From NCBI GenBank assembly GCA_018466975.1, contig CM031556.1, positions 1,488,001 through 1,552,000 of the forward strand: 64,000 nt of DNA, in the 5' to 3' direction. Under the pieces are notes generated by a model. That model was given only the letters and a program-made list of their open reading frames with translations, had not been told where the DNA came from and made no database searches. Below, piece by piece: positions 23,698 to 35,939 of the stretch (the first letter of the stretch is position 1; every line of letters begins with the position of its first letter). Source of the DNA: Sparassis latifolia (Eukaryota; Basidiomycota; Agaricomycetes; Polyporales; Sparassidaceae). The translations under genes and the position numbers were made by a program.

Positions 23698-25705
23698 TTA
23701 TCGTCTATCCCTCCGACTCCGCTGTCTGTCATCGCTCCGAGATACGCCCGGGGCAATCATGTTGGACGGGATCGTGCCCCGCTCCAACGCCGCGGCGATA
23801 AGTTCGGCTGGGAGGTCCAGCTGCACACCTTCCGAATACGCATAGGCGTCCAGCGGGGAGTATGCAGGCGGGTCATGACGGGCCGTGTCCAGGTTCCGCG
23901 CAAGAGGACTCGCGCCATCGGTATGGACGGATCCCGGAGCAGACGACGACGCGAACGCCTGGAGATGGATGTCTCTCGCGTTCGGCGTCGGCGGGGTGGG
24001 CTCCATGGGGGATTCTGGCGGTGGTTGGACGTGGATCGCGAACTCTGAACCTGAACGCGACGAGCGGGAACCCGTGCGCGCGTGAGTGAAAGTGAACGGC
24101 TGGGGGCGAGGCGTATTGAACTGGTTCGCACCTGTGTCGCGGGAATGCGACCGCGACGACTGCGCAGACTCGGAATCGGACCGCAGATCGCCGTCTACGG
24201 GAGTAGAGTCACCATCGCGGACGTCCGTACTTACGGTCGGCGATGAAGGGATGTTAGCATTACGCGCCGTATGGAAGGGCATGTCAGTGGGCGATATGTA
24301 CCTCCGCGAAGACGAAGGAGCAGAGGTGCTCTCTGACTCTTCCTCGATGGGCGTGATAGGTGGTGGTGGCGTATCCGGAGGTGACGGTGAAGTCAGTGGT
24401 GTAGAGCGTAGAGGAGAAGACTCCACTGGCGCATTGCTGACAGGTCCACTGCGAGGTCTCCGGGAGCGATGAGAACGTCTAGAGCGAGTGGACGCCTCGG
24501 CAGTGCTATGGGGAGACGTAGTACCGCTCGGTATGATAGCGCCTCCAGCAGCGAGTAAGATGCTGCCGCGCTCGCTCCCGTATGCGGGGGGTGGGGCAAG
24601 TGTGCCCTGGCTCGGCGCCAATCCCCACTTCTTCACATTAGCCTCTATGAAGACGAAGCCCGACTGTCCGAGGTTGACGTGCACACTGCACGGGCCGTCA
24701 GCACCGAGAGTCGGGAAGAGGTTCCAGTTGTTTAGACCGATGAAAGCATCCTCCATTTTCCGTCCGTTCTTCGTGAAGAACACCGTTCCTGTGCGGGGAC
24801 GGAATCCAACTCCGAGGACGTCACCTTCTTTCAGAGGAGAGCCGCACGGTGTAGCAGTGAAAGGATAGTTGTGAGACTTATCGCCGCTGGAATGATATGC
24901 TACTGAATATCGGCTTAATCCCGGGAGACGGAAAGAAGGATAAGGCTTCGTCGCGAGCCCCACAGCAACGTTGGTAGTCTCGGGCAGATCGAACATCTTC
25001 ACTTCCCAGTAGTAGACCTCGTTCAGTTTGGGCAGAGGGAGATTGGATTGAACGGACGATGCTGAAGACGGGTCTGGGAGAAAGGTGACTTCGGTGCGTG
25101 CATGCACCAACATGGCGTTCATAGCCTCGAAATCAGGTTCGAAGGACCATGCGGAGACGCCCTTCTCCTGGATGGAGAGGAACTGCGATAATGTGATATC
25201 GGTGGGCATGGAATTCGGGGGATAGTGGAGCTGATAGTCTGAGACGAAACATGCTGTGAACTCCATGTCGAAATCAGAGTCACTATTCGGGGGACATACC
25301 CTTTGCGCGGAGATATGGACGACTCTCCACCTCGGTAACACCCTCGAGCCAGCGAGACTCGACGCCCTCGAAGCCGCCGTCACCTTGGATGAACTCCTCG
25401 CGGCTCATGTCGATTGGACCGTCGTTGTCGCGGAGCATGATACCGCGTCGTCTGCGGAGGATGACGACGCATACGAGGAAGAGCAGGAGCAGGAAAAGAA
25501 AGGTGGAGAGTATGATGAGCAGAGGGAGGAGGATGTAGAATGCATCGCGTGTGCCGCCGCCTGCTGGTGGGGAAGGGTCGTCTAGGGCGTCCGATGGGGG
25601 CTGCAGGGCGGCGAGCGTATCTCGAAGGGCCTGCGCGCCGGCTGACAGGGCGTCGGCGGTATCGTTCCAGGAGGTATAAATATCGTGTAAGGTACGGGCA
25701 GCCAT
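23698..25705 (-). CDS. SSH4: SPRY-domain membrane protein, SSH4/EAR1-like Rsp5 adaptor
   Basis: Two exons. The N-terminal exon has a lumenal part with DTADALSAGAQALRD, one membrane helix (FYILLPLLIILSTFLFLLLL then CVVILRRRRG) and an acidic cytosolic segment. After a short intron (about 25240-25304) comes a SPRY domain: VYYWEVKMFDLPE, VAVGLATKPYPSFRLPG, GDVLGVGFRPRTGTVFFTKNGR and NLFPTLGADG. The long tail is disordered and Ser/Pro-rich and carries two PPxY motifs, PPAYGS and DPPAYSP. TM plus SPRY plus PPxY is the plan of yeast Ssh4 and Ear1, which bring Rsp5 ubiquitin ligase to vacuolar and endosomal membrane cargo. The start at 25705 gives MAARTLHDIYTSW. Function is inferred from architecture. 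Confidence 0.88.
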
Positions 25706-25950
25706 GATCTAGAGGGGGAAAGAGGGAGCAGAGTCAGTAGAGAGGAGCGCTGGATGTGGGAAGGAGCAACCGCAGAGCCTCTCTCGGTGTGCGAGCAGTC
25801 GCAGTTGGCGCCCGGTGCCAGTGCCCGGCGCTCCCCCGGCCTCTCGGGGTCACTCCGGCCTCTCCCGGGGACCTGCTTAGTCAGCACCGGAACTTAGCGC
25901 CCGCGCGCACTGCAACGCTCTTGGCGCTCAGCGCAGACAAGGTCTTTTGT

Positions 25951-25962
25951 ATGGCGCCATGA
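25951..25962 (+). promoter_or_regulatory. Minimal uORF overlapping the SNF4 start codon
   Basis: ATG GCG CCA TGA at 25951-25962; its stop codon shares ATGA with the SNF4 ATG at 25959. Such an overlapping uORF could lower SNF4 translation or allow reinitiation. It matters only if the transcript starts upstream of 25951. Confidence 0.5.
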
Positions 25963-27426
25963 ACACCCTCTCGCCAACATCTCCCAAAGTCAGGCGCAAG
26001 GTCTCTTCCCGCAGACCTCGCGCAGTCTCCCATCTTCCTCCTTACACCCAGGACTCGCATGATGCCGCTCTCTACAGCATCCGCAATTACCTCAAGGGGC
26101 GCACCACCTACGATTCCTTTCCCGTCAGCTTCAGGCTCATTGTCCTCGACTCAAAGCTAGAGGTCAGAAAGGCTCTTCAGTGTCTCTTGCTCAATGGTCG
26201 ATCCATTCGCGATATCTATCCACCCTGTGGTTTGTCTGACCCTCTTCCTCAGGTGTCGTCTCCGCACCTCTCTGGAACAGCGAGAAATCGTGCTTCGCGG
26301 GCATGTTCACCGTATCAGACATCATCCATCTCATCCAATATTACTACCAATTTGCCTCGTACGACGTCGCCGCCTCAGACGTCGAGACCTTCCGATTGGA
26401 GTCGCTGCGCGGTACGGCTTCTTTTACGTCTTTGTCCATTAACAAATCGACCTCACACATCTCCTCAGACATAGAGAAGAGTCTTGGTGTGGCCACCCCA
26501 CCACTCCTACACGCGTATCCCTCTGCCACTCTTTATGACGCCGCCAGGCTGCTCATACAGACCCACGCACGTCGAGTACCGCTCCTCGACGAAGACACTG
26601 AGACAGGACACGAGGTCATTGTGTCCATCCTCACACAGTATCGTCTCCTCAAGTTCATCTCGATCAACGTGAGTTGCACGCGACTGGCTGACCTTATCCC
26701 ATTGGCGTCGTACTGACATGACGGTTTTTCGTGTTGACGATCGCTAGTGTGGCAAGGAGATTCAGCAGCTGCATCTAGGACTCCGGAAGCTCAAGATTGG
26801 CACCTATGTTGAAGACCCCTCCGCACTACCTCCCGATGCACAACGGTTTCATCCAATCGCGACGGCAACATTGTCGACACCCGTCTTCGACGTTGTGCAC
26901 ATGTTCTCGGCGCGCGGGATTTCTGCCGTGCCAATCATAGACGCGGACGGCATCGTCGTCAATCTGTACGAAACAGTGGATGTCATCGTCAGTCCCTCGC
27001 ATTCACGCTACCGGGATCCGCGTGATCACCAATTCGCTTTCTCACTCTCGATTTTGTTGTTAGACGCTCGTCCGACTGGGTGCTTACCAGTCCCTGGATC
27101 TCACCATATCTGAAGCGCTCAACCAACGCTCACCCGACTTCCCGGAGTGGTCATCTGCACCGCGTCCGATTCCCTCGGCACACTCATGCAGCTCATTAAG
27201 AGGCGGCGGGTGCACCGACTAGTGGTAGTAGAAGGCGAGGTGTGTATCTCTCGCTCTGTCAGTAACAGTGACACTCACGTCGATCTAGGAGGAGGAGCGG
27301 AAAGGCGGGAAGAAGGGCCGGCTGCTCGGTATCATCACACTGAGTGACGTCCTGCGGTACATTATCGGCGATGTCACTATTGGCGAGGCCATCGAGCCCG
27401 AGGAGAAGCCCGCGTCGGCGAGCTAG
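25959..27426 (+). CDS. SNF4: AMPK/Snf1 complex gamma subunit, four CBS domains
   Basis: The nucleotide-sensing gamma subunit of the Snf1/AMPK kinase. The first exon carries a basic N-tail and ALYSIRNYLKGRTTYDSFPVSFRLIVLD, then LEVRKALQCLLLNG, the usual entry into CBS1. Further exons give VVSAPLWNSEKSCFAGMFTVSDIIHLIQYYY, CBS2 with TLYDAARLLIQTHARRVPLLDED and ILTQYRLLKFI, CBS3 with TPVFDVVHMFSARGISAVPIID, and CBS4 with LGTLMQLIKRRRVHRLVVVE ending in LLGIITLSDVLRYIIGD. The conserved Arg of ARRVPLLD fits nucleotide binding. Introns are short. The ATG at 25959 is preceded by an overlapping 3-codon uORF. Confidence 0.95.
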
Positions 27427-27702
27427 AGGGCGGAAACAGTGGGTGTGGCGGCGACGCAGGCGATAGATAGTCGCTGTTGCAGACGCAGTGCATGAACATG
27501 TAGCCTTAACATCTCAGACTTGACATATCACCTGGAATCTATTGACGCATTGTAGTATTCACTTTCGGTCTGCTTGGGGTGTCTGAGTATACTTACAAGG
27601 ACGAAACGTGTTTGTGTCTGTTGGTGGTGTGGCGGCTATGGTGATGGCTGTAGTCACCGCGCCGTTGACTCGTGCTGCTATGTTCTCTGCTCAGTCTTCA
27701 CC

Positions 27703-28800
27703 ATGGCCGCCGCTATCCAGGCTATCCACGTCCGCGGCTACGAAGAACGCTACGAGCCAAAGGCGCACACCGTCTATCGCATAGAAATCCAGGCGTCCGT
27801 CCGCTCATGGCAGATGTGGAGGCGCTACTCCGAATTCGTCGATCTCCACGTCGAGCTCACCAAGTCCACCGGCTCTGTGCCCCCCTGCCAGCTCCCGCCA
27901 AAGCGCTCCCTCACCATGTTCAAGTCTCGCAGCAGCCCCGCGCTGCTCGAAGAGCGCCGCGCGGGCCTCGAGCTCTACCTCCGTGCGATCCTCAGCGCGA
28001 AGGAGGACCGCTGGCGCGAGAGCTTCGCCTTCCGCGACTTCCTCGGCGTGCCCGTCGGTAAACTGCTGCCGCAGGGTGGCGACGCGGGTGCGCCCGCGCA
28101 GTTCACCTCGTCCTCCTGGCTCGACGAGCACCAGGACCTGCAGGCGCGCGTGCGCGACGTGCGCGCGGACATCAACAAGCGCGACGCCCTCGCGGACCGC
28201 AGCGACGTCGCCGGCGCGCACCAGGCGAACGTGCAGGCGAAGAAGAAGCTCGCGGGCGCGCTTTCGCGTGTGGGCGTGCTCGAGGACGGGCTGCGCACGC
28301 TCGGGCTCTCCGGGATGAGCGAGGGCGAGCTCCAGCGCCGTACGGATATGGTCGCGCGCCTGCGGGACGACTGCGAGAAGCTCGCGAAGATGGTCACCGT
28401 CGCGAGGATGACCTCCCGCGGGCTTGGCTCGAACGCTGAGCGCAATCCCGCGTCTCTGTCAGACCGTGCTGCGCTGTTGGAGACGTCGTCAACATCGTCA
28501 TTGGGGTTCGCCCCGCCCGTCACACGAGTATTCGGGGAGGCTGCGAAGCCGCAGGAAACGCAGGAAACGCGGCCGTTAGATAATCATGGGCTGCTGCAGT
28601 TGCAGGAGACACAAATTTCCCACCAGGACGAGCAGCTAGTGCAGCTATCGACTGTTCTCCAGCGTCAGAAACATCTTGGGCTGGCCATTGGGCACGAGAT
28701 TGCGGAGCAGACCGAGATGCTGGACGATCTTACGACGGAGGTTGACCGGACAGGGCGGAAACTCACGGGTGCTAAGAAGCAGATGAACAGGCTGGGTTAG
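27703..28800 (+). CDS. VAM7: Vacuolar SNARE with PX domain, Vam7-like
   Basis: A 365-residue intronless reading frame starting in a good context (tcaccATGGcc). The N-terminal PX domain (residues about 1-120) has MWRRYSEFVDLH and CQLPPKRSLTMF, with the Arg of RRYSEF that contacts PI3P. A charged coiled-coil middle follows. The C-terminal SNARE helix (about 300-365) reads QISHQDEQLVQLSTVLQRQK then IGHEIAEQTEMLDDL, with the central Gln of a Qc-SNARE in AEQTEM. There is no membrane anchor, as in yeast Vam7, which binds vacuoles through PX-PI3P and drives homotypic vacuole fusion. GC content is very high in the middle. The lack of introns is unusual here. Confidence 0.93.
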   Translation: MAAAIQAIHVRGYEERYEPKAHTVYRIEIQASVRSWQMWRRYSEFVDLHVELTKSTGSVPPCQLPPKRSLTMFKSRSSPALLEERRAGLELYLRAILSAKEDRWRESFAFRDFLGVPVGKLLPQGGDAGAPAQFTSSSWLDEHQDLQARVRDVRADINKRDALADRSDVAGAHQANVQAKKKLAGALSRVGVLEDGLRTLGLSGMSEGELQRRTDMVARLRDDCEKLAKMVTVARMTSRGLGSNAERNPASLSDRAALLETSSTSSLGFAPPVTRVFGEAAKPQETQETRPLDNHGLLQLQETQISHQDEQLVQLSTVLQRQKHLGLAIGHEIAEQTEMLDDLTTEVDRTGRKLTGAKKQMNRLG

Positions 28801-28944
28801 TCGTGCATATATTCAGCTCGTATACAGATGGGTTGTCAGGTTGGACAGTCTTATCGTGCCTGCGGGATGGACAGTCGTGCGTGGAGTGCGTGGATGTATA
28901 AACAAAATATCCGGATGTATGGTATACCATGTAATGAATCGTGT

Positions 28945-30126
28945 CTAAGGTTCCTCCTCCCCCTTCGTGAGCAGTCTTCCAACGCCCTGGATGAACCTTG
29001 TGAGCACTGTCGCAAGACTACATAACCATAAGGCTCACCTCAAAACAAGCAATCATGATACCACACGCTGGAGCGATCTTCGCTATCCGTGGCAGGATGC
29101 CGGCATACAGAGCAGGGAAGCCTTCCGTCCGAATTATCTCTCTCAATAACGGGAAGGTTGCCGTAAGCTTGGGTCCTGATGCTGACGACGCCAAGAGAGC
29201 TTGCCGCCTTGTCTTGAGCACGTCAAACGGAGAAGTCAACAGCGCAGCTGTCGTCCCGCTAAGCGCTCCACTGGCAAATGCAACTTGAGGCCCAGCGAGA
29301 CCTTCCCGTGCGAATTCCCTTTTCAGCATCTCGTAACCTGCCCAGTACAGCCCACTGAATGGAACATCGCGCCATAGTGTTGGCCCTAGCCCTTTCCATA
29401 GATACCACATGCCCTGTGCGCGTGTTACGGCGTGGACAGAGGAGAGGACAGACCGCAGTGTGTGAGGGATGTCGGGTGACAGTGGCGTTGATTGCAGCTT
29501 TGTCCGAACGAGTTCCAGAGGAGACATGATGGAGCTAATCGTTGTGCGTGCGAGTATACCCGAGGCCAGTGGGACAAGGGTTGGAGGGAGGAGGGGCGGC
29601 AGGACAACGTTCAGCAGGTGGTCGTAAGTCAACATGTAACATGTTGATGATGGAACACCTATTACACTGAGGGAGGTGACCATTGGTTAGCACGAGTTCG
29701 GGGAGATAGAAAGGTGCGGAGTGCTCACAGTGACGTCCCGGCGCCCTTCCATAGACCCAGGATACCCTCTGCCTGCACTACATGCCGTATGGCGTCAAGA
29801 AAGCCGGTTACTCTCTCTCTCCTGAGGACGCCATGGTCCCAAATACAGACAACTTCTCCTTCGACTGCAGGAGCAAGAGAAGACATTCGGCGCACACATG
29901 GTACATTGGCAGGCTGGCAGCATGTATTTGGAGGTGGATCAGGGAACAAGGACATTGGACGTAGGGGTTGTGTCTGCAGCCGTGTCTTCACCACGTCGAA
30001 CGGCGTCACTGCAATGAATGTTCGATGCACATTTTGCGATACCAAGATGACGGCAGACTTACTCGTGAGTGCGGTTATGGTCGCACCTGTCCCCGCCGCG
30101 GCGAGTTTTGCATTAAATGGCTCCAT
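28945..30126 (-). CDS. MTM1: Mitochondrial carrier, MTM1/SLC25A39-40 type
   Basis: A mitochondrial carrier family protein. Three carrier repeats are present, each with PX(D/E)XX(K/R): TPFDVVKTRLQTQ, SPLELVRTKLQST and SPFDVLKTRRQAL, plus partner motifs FLDAIRHVVQAEGILGLWKG, MWYLWKGLGPTLWRDVPFSGLYW and GFPALYAGILPRIAKIAPACGI. The central SPLELVRTKLQ and the long insert after the first repeat fit the Mtm1/SLC25A39-40 group, linked to mitochondrial glutathione import and Mn-SOD and Fe-S maturation. The first exon is MEPFNAKLAAAGTGATITALT. The last intron runs from GTGAGC to ATCCAG (52 nt) and gives the end GVGRLLTKGEEEP; a nearer AG would make an intron of only 32 nt and a wrong frame. Confidence 0.92.
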
Positions 30127-30657
30127 TGGAGAGCAGTAGAGGTTTCACAAATCCGGTGCGAAAACCTCCTTCGCCCGAGTGGAAGGAGGTGAAAGGTGAG
30201 CAGGGGGGCAAGGCGCGCAGAGACGAAATATGTACTGTACTTCGGCCGGCTCGAAGCGCACATCCTTTCCAAAACTTTATCAGATAATCTACGCGCACAT
30301 GACCCTGGGACGAGTACGTAACGGGTATACTAACCAAATTAAGTAATGTACACTTTCCATGACGTCACGTCAACCGTTGGAGGAAATATTCGAATAAATC
30401 CATTAAGCCGGCTTTCCCTGTTACACCTGGATCTCTACGATTAAAAAAATGCGAAGGAAGCCGTGATATCGATTTGCGTAGGAAGCCAGACGGACACAAG
30501 GTCAGTGTGATGATCATGAGCGGGATACGATACAACGAAGGAATGCGTGGATTATAGAAAAAGGAGCGGAGCAGCTAGCGACAATACGACAACAGCGGTG
30601 ATGTTGATGAGGTTAAGTACGAGCAAATTCACAAAGGATAAATACAAGGCAGAAGAA
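30127..30657. other. Intergenic, MTM1 promoter and 3' flank of the RhoGEF gene
   Basis: About 530 bases with no supported gene. It holds the MTM1 promoter (minus strand) and the RhoGEF 3' flank. No repeat is seen. Confidence 0.55.
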
Positions 30658-33600
30658 CTACGCCTTCGATGCCGGAATGTGGAGATTAATAGCTGTTGAC
30701 AGCAGCAGCGTGAGCGATCGTCAAGTCAGATATGCAACGCACTTACCTCTAAACCACGTCAACGCATCAGACGTCGACGGTGCATCGAAGTAGAGAATTG
30801 CCTTGTTGTCCACTAACCGAAGAGCTATCTCGTCGTCAGCGGAAGAAGTCAGTAGTTTGCAAATGGAGAACATACCGTTGCCATGTACGATGGTTGCTGG
30901 TTGTGGTAGTGTCTGCATTCTAAGCACAGCCCACAGGTCCACAGAAGCGTTGGGATCCTGCCCATCAGATGGGTCCCGACAGAGAACGAGCAAGTCGTTG
31001 CACAGGATACCGATCAAGGGTCGGGGAGTAAGCTCAGGCGACAAGCATTCGACTTGCACCTCGGAGGCATCTCCATGTGAATCAATCACTTCGAAAGAAA
31101 CAGTGGCTTTGCGAACGACTCGAGTAAGATGAAGGGGGCCGTCCATAATAAGACGTCTAACAAGAGGATCAGTTAGTAAACTCGCCGAACTATTGAAACT
31201 GAACTTACCTATGAGGTTGTACAAGGGGACTTGGGAACTTCCCTCTAATTCTTGATTGCCATAACACCAATCGCCTCCGCGACTCCGATTCTCGCTTGCC
31301 TTCGTTCATGCTGGTTGCTAACGACGATATCTCCTCCAATGCTCGCTCCAGAGGATCGTTGGGATAATCGTACGTGGTAGGGCTACTTCTGACAAGTTCC
31401 TCCAACTGTGACAACAATTCAGTATATGCATAATTTGGCGCTATACGCTACACTCACCAGTAAACGATATCTCGGTATCCGTTGGACAGGCAACAGCAGA
31501 TATCCTTCCAAATTCAGTTGTGAATGTCTAGGATTCATACGGCATCGCTTCAGATACGACTTGATACGTTTGCGCTGACTGGAAGACAATGGAGCGGTGC
31601 TGTTGGAGGTCGGTCCGCTATCAGGTACAACACTTGGAGCACTGACGGCAGACATGCTAAGTCCAAGGCCAACTAGCTGGGCAGTGCTGGACGAGGCAGC
31701 GAGAACTGAGGAGGGTGTACCCGGACGATCAGATACCCAAGCTTTGATCCTTTGAACAGAATTGTCGAAGTTGCTGCAAACCGTTGAGTGTCGTGTTTGA
31801 ACAGAATTAAGAGACAGACTTACTTGATGTACGTCGAATACATCTTCATGAATGCTGCATGCGCGACAAATGTTTGCGCTACCTGTCTCGCTACGTCCAA
31901 GGATTGCGAACCATCCACATCGTGCTGCGAAGAATCCTGCTTCGGCGCCAAAAGGGGGGCGGAAACATGCTCCAAGGCGGGCAATAAATTCTGTTTGTGG
32001 AAAAAGAAGAGAGATTCCAAGCCGCTGAACACAATCTTGCGCTCTGCTACGGGAACTACAGTTTCCTGTCTCTGGCTTACTCCGCTCAACACGTTCACAG
32101 AGAAAGCAGCGGGAGTGATGTAGATATCCACGAGCTCTTGGAGCCCCTTCACGTACGTCCGTTCGGTTCTGCATCATTATTGTCAGCTACTGATAGGATG
32201 ACCGCGCATCAACACATACTCTATGATCTCACGAATGATCATCGCACGTTTCCCTTTGTCGTCCTTGTACTTCCTCTCTTCCCCACCTGCGGATCCGGCG
32301 CTATCGGTCGTAGCAACGCTATTTGTCTGTGTGGCACTGCCGCCGCGGAGACCGATCCTCGATTCGGTCGACCGCAGCTGCACCGATGACTCTGGTCGTG
32401 AAGAACCAGACGCAATCGAACTGACAGAGATCTCAGATGGCAAACGTCCGTTGTCTACCACCGTTGGTCTACGGGATCGAAGGCCACTTGGCGCAATTTC
32501 TACAGCGGAACCATATACAGACATAGTGTTCGTTTGAGACAAACCCAAGTCATGCATATCCCTGAGATACGCCATCACCGAACGCAAGGCGCGAACACGA
32601 GCCTCTCGCGCCCGTTCTTCCTCTCGGCGCTGCATGTCCTCCAAGGATATTTTCGGAACAGGACTGAGAATTTCTTTGCCTACATCATCGCCATCGTCGG
32701 CGCTGTTGCTCGCTGTGACGCCGGGAACGAACGCCGATGCAGCGGGGATGGGGATGGGGGCCATGTCTATTGGCAAAAAACTCCTTCGCTTGGCTGCGCG
32801 CGGAGTAGGGGAGGGAGCCAAGAGGTGGGAGGAAGACGAAGGGGATGGGACCTTCAACGCTTCAATGTGGGGCTTCTCAGGGACTGCAGGAGGTAGCGAC
32901 GTTTCAACTGACGGTTTCCTCGATAGACTTGGAGTAAGGGACTCTTGAGGAAGAACCACCTGTGGTGCAGGGCGTAACAACGCTCCCGTGGTAGATATCC
33001 GCACGTCAATCTGAGGAATTCCTGGTGATGCCGACCCAGGTGACTTGACAAGGATATTCCTAGCATGGAGTCGGCCTTGATACACGGTTGATCTCATTGT
33101 CGTGGATGAGTCTGCCCTCATCTTCCCCATCGACATCTTCTTCAAAAAACCCCAGCGGCTAGGCTTTTCTTCCTTCGATGACCGTGTTTGGGTGGCAGAA
33201 CGGGCGATCTCTGATTCTGGCCTCGGTGAGTCGGGATGACCTCGTGGGAGTGTCGACCTCCTTGGCATTGTCTGAGCAGAAAAATCCGCCTTTTCATCGG
33301 CTTCGGAAGGATTGTCCCAGAAGATGTTATCCATCTGAGGTCTTGAACGAACAGCGTTTGGTGACAACGTTCCAGAAGCCACACCAAGACTAGCATATCG
33401 TTTCGGTAAAGCCTGGCTATCCCGAGGGGGAGAACCCATGTTGAGCAGATCGGAACTTGACGCAGAGGTGACGTACTCCGACAGAACAGCGCGCTGTGGA
33501 GAAGATGTCGCTGATTTTGACGCCGCACGAGACAGGTTTGCTATATTCCGTCGTAGCTCACCCGCACTCTTCATTTTGCGTAATTCTCGCTCATTTGGAT

Positions 33601-35767
33601 CCTGCATGTCCTTCGATGAGGTGGGCCGCAAAGAGGTCGCAGAACCAGACCCAACCCCTGGTTTCCCAGCTCTACTCTTGTCGTAATAAGCACGGTTTGG
33701 CGTAGTACGAGTCCTGGTCAGTTTGGGAGGTATGGCAGGCTCCGTTGCTGTGGCAGGTAGGGGAGACGTAACCGACCGCGCAATAGGCGGAGACTTGGCA
33801 GGAGTGATGGTATCCTCGTCTTCCTGAGCAGCCTGAAGCTGTCGATCACCGTCATCGTAAGGAGACTCGTCTTCGCAGTCGGTGTCATCTGTGTTGGTAC
33901 TCTGCACACTAGCAGAAGGGAGAGGGAATATGGGTGTAGACGGCGGGTAAAGGGGTGTCATCGGAGATTTAGCTAGCAATGGTTCTATAAGTGCCTTCCA
34001 TGGACCGTGGAACGGATTGCCATCGACAAGAAGTGTTTCAAGCGCAGGCAACAAGCAGAGCCAACTAGGAAGGGCGTTCAATTTGTTCCTTCTGATGCTG
34101 AGAGTGTGCAACCTGTCCAAAGAACTGAGCACCTCGGGCAGTGTGCTGATACCCGTTGAATCCACGATGAGAACGCGCAAAGAGACCATATGAGAAAGGA
34201 ATACAGGAAGTGCCCGCAGAGGATTAGAAGCTATGTTCAATTCCTCGAGATTCTTGCAAGCGACAAGGGATGGTGGAAGAGCAACAAGAAAATTCGCAGA
34301 GATATCAAGTGCAAGGAGAGTTGAGGCAATCTGTGGGAGGGTGTTGGCAAGAAATGATGGGACGGCATTTGGGGTGTTAGACGACCCTATCAGGAGATGC
34401 GTTGTACCTAGTAGGTCACAGCTGTCGTTAAGCGTCCTCGAGCCTACCGCACCCACAGCGACACGCACCTGTTTTCACCTGAAGTCGTACGATGGGCACA
34501 TCATCTGCTCTAACAATAATGCCTCGACCCTCCTCCGCAATTAACATGGCACTAGTTGGCTCCTCTTCAGAAGTTCTCTCGTCCTCGTCCATGGACAAGT
34601 AATCATCTGTCTCTTCTTCGCTGATCAAACCCGCCTCGTCGCGTTCATCCAGAGTCTCGAATCCCAAGTCAAAACTGGGCGTCGCACGCAAACCTTTAAC
34701 GCCATTTTCCTGCAGCGCAGGTTCGCTCATTCCGTTGCCAATTGACGAAGAACGAGATCGAACGCTATTGACGTAAAAATCGGACCAACGCGTCTGATCA
34801 GCAGGAAACCTTCCCTGGGACGCAGCAGATACACCCGGCTCCCTGGAGAGAAGCTGTACCACGTCGTCCGTCGTAATTCCAACGCCAACGCTTGGTTCAT
34901 CTCCGCCCGACGCGACATGAACATGTCCATAATCGCCAGACTTCGCAGAATTCGTATAGGCAGAAGAGCGCGTCGATCCTGAAGATGAGTCGGCAGAAGA
35001 TAGCGCGGGTGTGGAAGATCCATGTTGCCAGTGAGGAGGGCGGTACGGGTAGGGGTCAGGGAACTGAGATGGATCTGGAAGCGCCGAGGCGTTGGGAGAA
35101 CGAGCGGAGGTATGCGAGTAGCCCGAGTCGGAAGCCGCAGAATCCTCTTCCGACGGGGACCGTACAAGAGTGTTCTGCGGTAGGGGGCGGTAGGAGACGT
35201 GGAATGCACGAGAGAAGTGGGGGAGTCGACAACATAAGCACTAGAGGGAACGACTCCAGCAGATTGTTGGTCAATGTCGGACGACCAGTCGTCATGTGAG
35301 GCTGGAAAAGAAGTTGTAGGGGTAGGAGCACTAGGTCTACTAAGCATCCTGGATCTGCTGGCGGAATATGGGGAAGGAGGTAGCGCCGCAGACGGGTGAG
35401 CGTGCAAATAGTCCAAATCTGACGGCGGAAAGGCTGGGTGTCAGCGTCGGCATCAAATAGCGAGGATTAAACGAAAGGTGAGGGGAAAAGGGAGAGGAGA
35501 TAAAGACCGTCTGGAGGGATTTGGGGACCGAACGAGGAGTATGGAGGATGAGAGCGAGTAAGTATACTAGGCCAGCACAGGGACGGAAATGGAGGGCGCC
35601 GCTGACAAACCGCCGGCATCGACCGCAACAGCGAGCTCGATGGGTCACTCACCGAGCATGTCGACCGAGTCTCTCTCAGGGCCGCCGTCTGAGCTCTCCC
35701 AGGAACCTAGAGTGGGGCTGTCGCCTCGCGCGTGGTGGGGAACAAGAACATCGCTGCTTTCGAGCAT
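30658..35767 (-). CDS. LRR-RhoGEF (leucine-rich repeats, DH and PH domains)
   Basis: A long gene. The start at 35767 gives MLESSDVLVPHHARGDSP, splicing at a GTGAGT donor to a Ser/Pro-rich N-terminal region. Leucine-rich repeats follow (about 34450-33990: LLALDISANFLVALPPSL, NLEELNIASNPLRALP, LHTLSIRRNKLNALPSWL). Next is a large disordered linker with RHARNILVKSPGS-like basic stretches and many SP sites, then a DH domain (REIIETERTYVKGLQELVDIY, the CR1 helix; LLLPVQRIPRYRLLLEELV, the CR3 helix) and a PH-like domain (MDGPLHLTRVVRK, GILCNDLLVLCRD, LYFDAPSTSDALTWFR). The last intron (from GTAAGT near 30747) gives the end AINLHIPASKA. DH-PH proteins activate Rho/Cdc42 GTPases in polarity. LRR plus DH in one chain is a fungal arrangement. 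One N-terminal intron (about 35180-35240) is weakly supported. Confidence 0.88.
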
Positions 35768-35939
35768 TCAGCTCAGATGTGGTCTTAGCGCTGATGGTGC
35801 ACTGTGTCACTTGTCGCAAATGTCCAAGGCCTTGATGGACCCGCTTGATGCACAGTACCTTGACGGTTGAGAGGAGTGTGAGAGCTTCAGTCGTCTCGCT
35901 TACGACCTGATGATCGCGAGCACGCGGTTTGTTGACCTA

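Noticed and set aside
27672..28523. Overlapping frames on both strands across VAM7
   Set aside because: Arg- and Ala-rich shadows of very GC-rich coding DNA; only one frame has PX and SNARE motifs.
28980..29034. A 32-nt intron at the end of MTM1
   Set aside because: Too short, and it gives a wrong frame; the acceptor 20 bases further makes a 52-nt intron and a sensible end.
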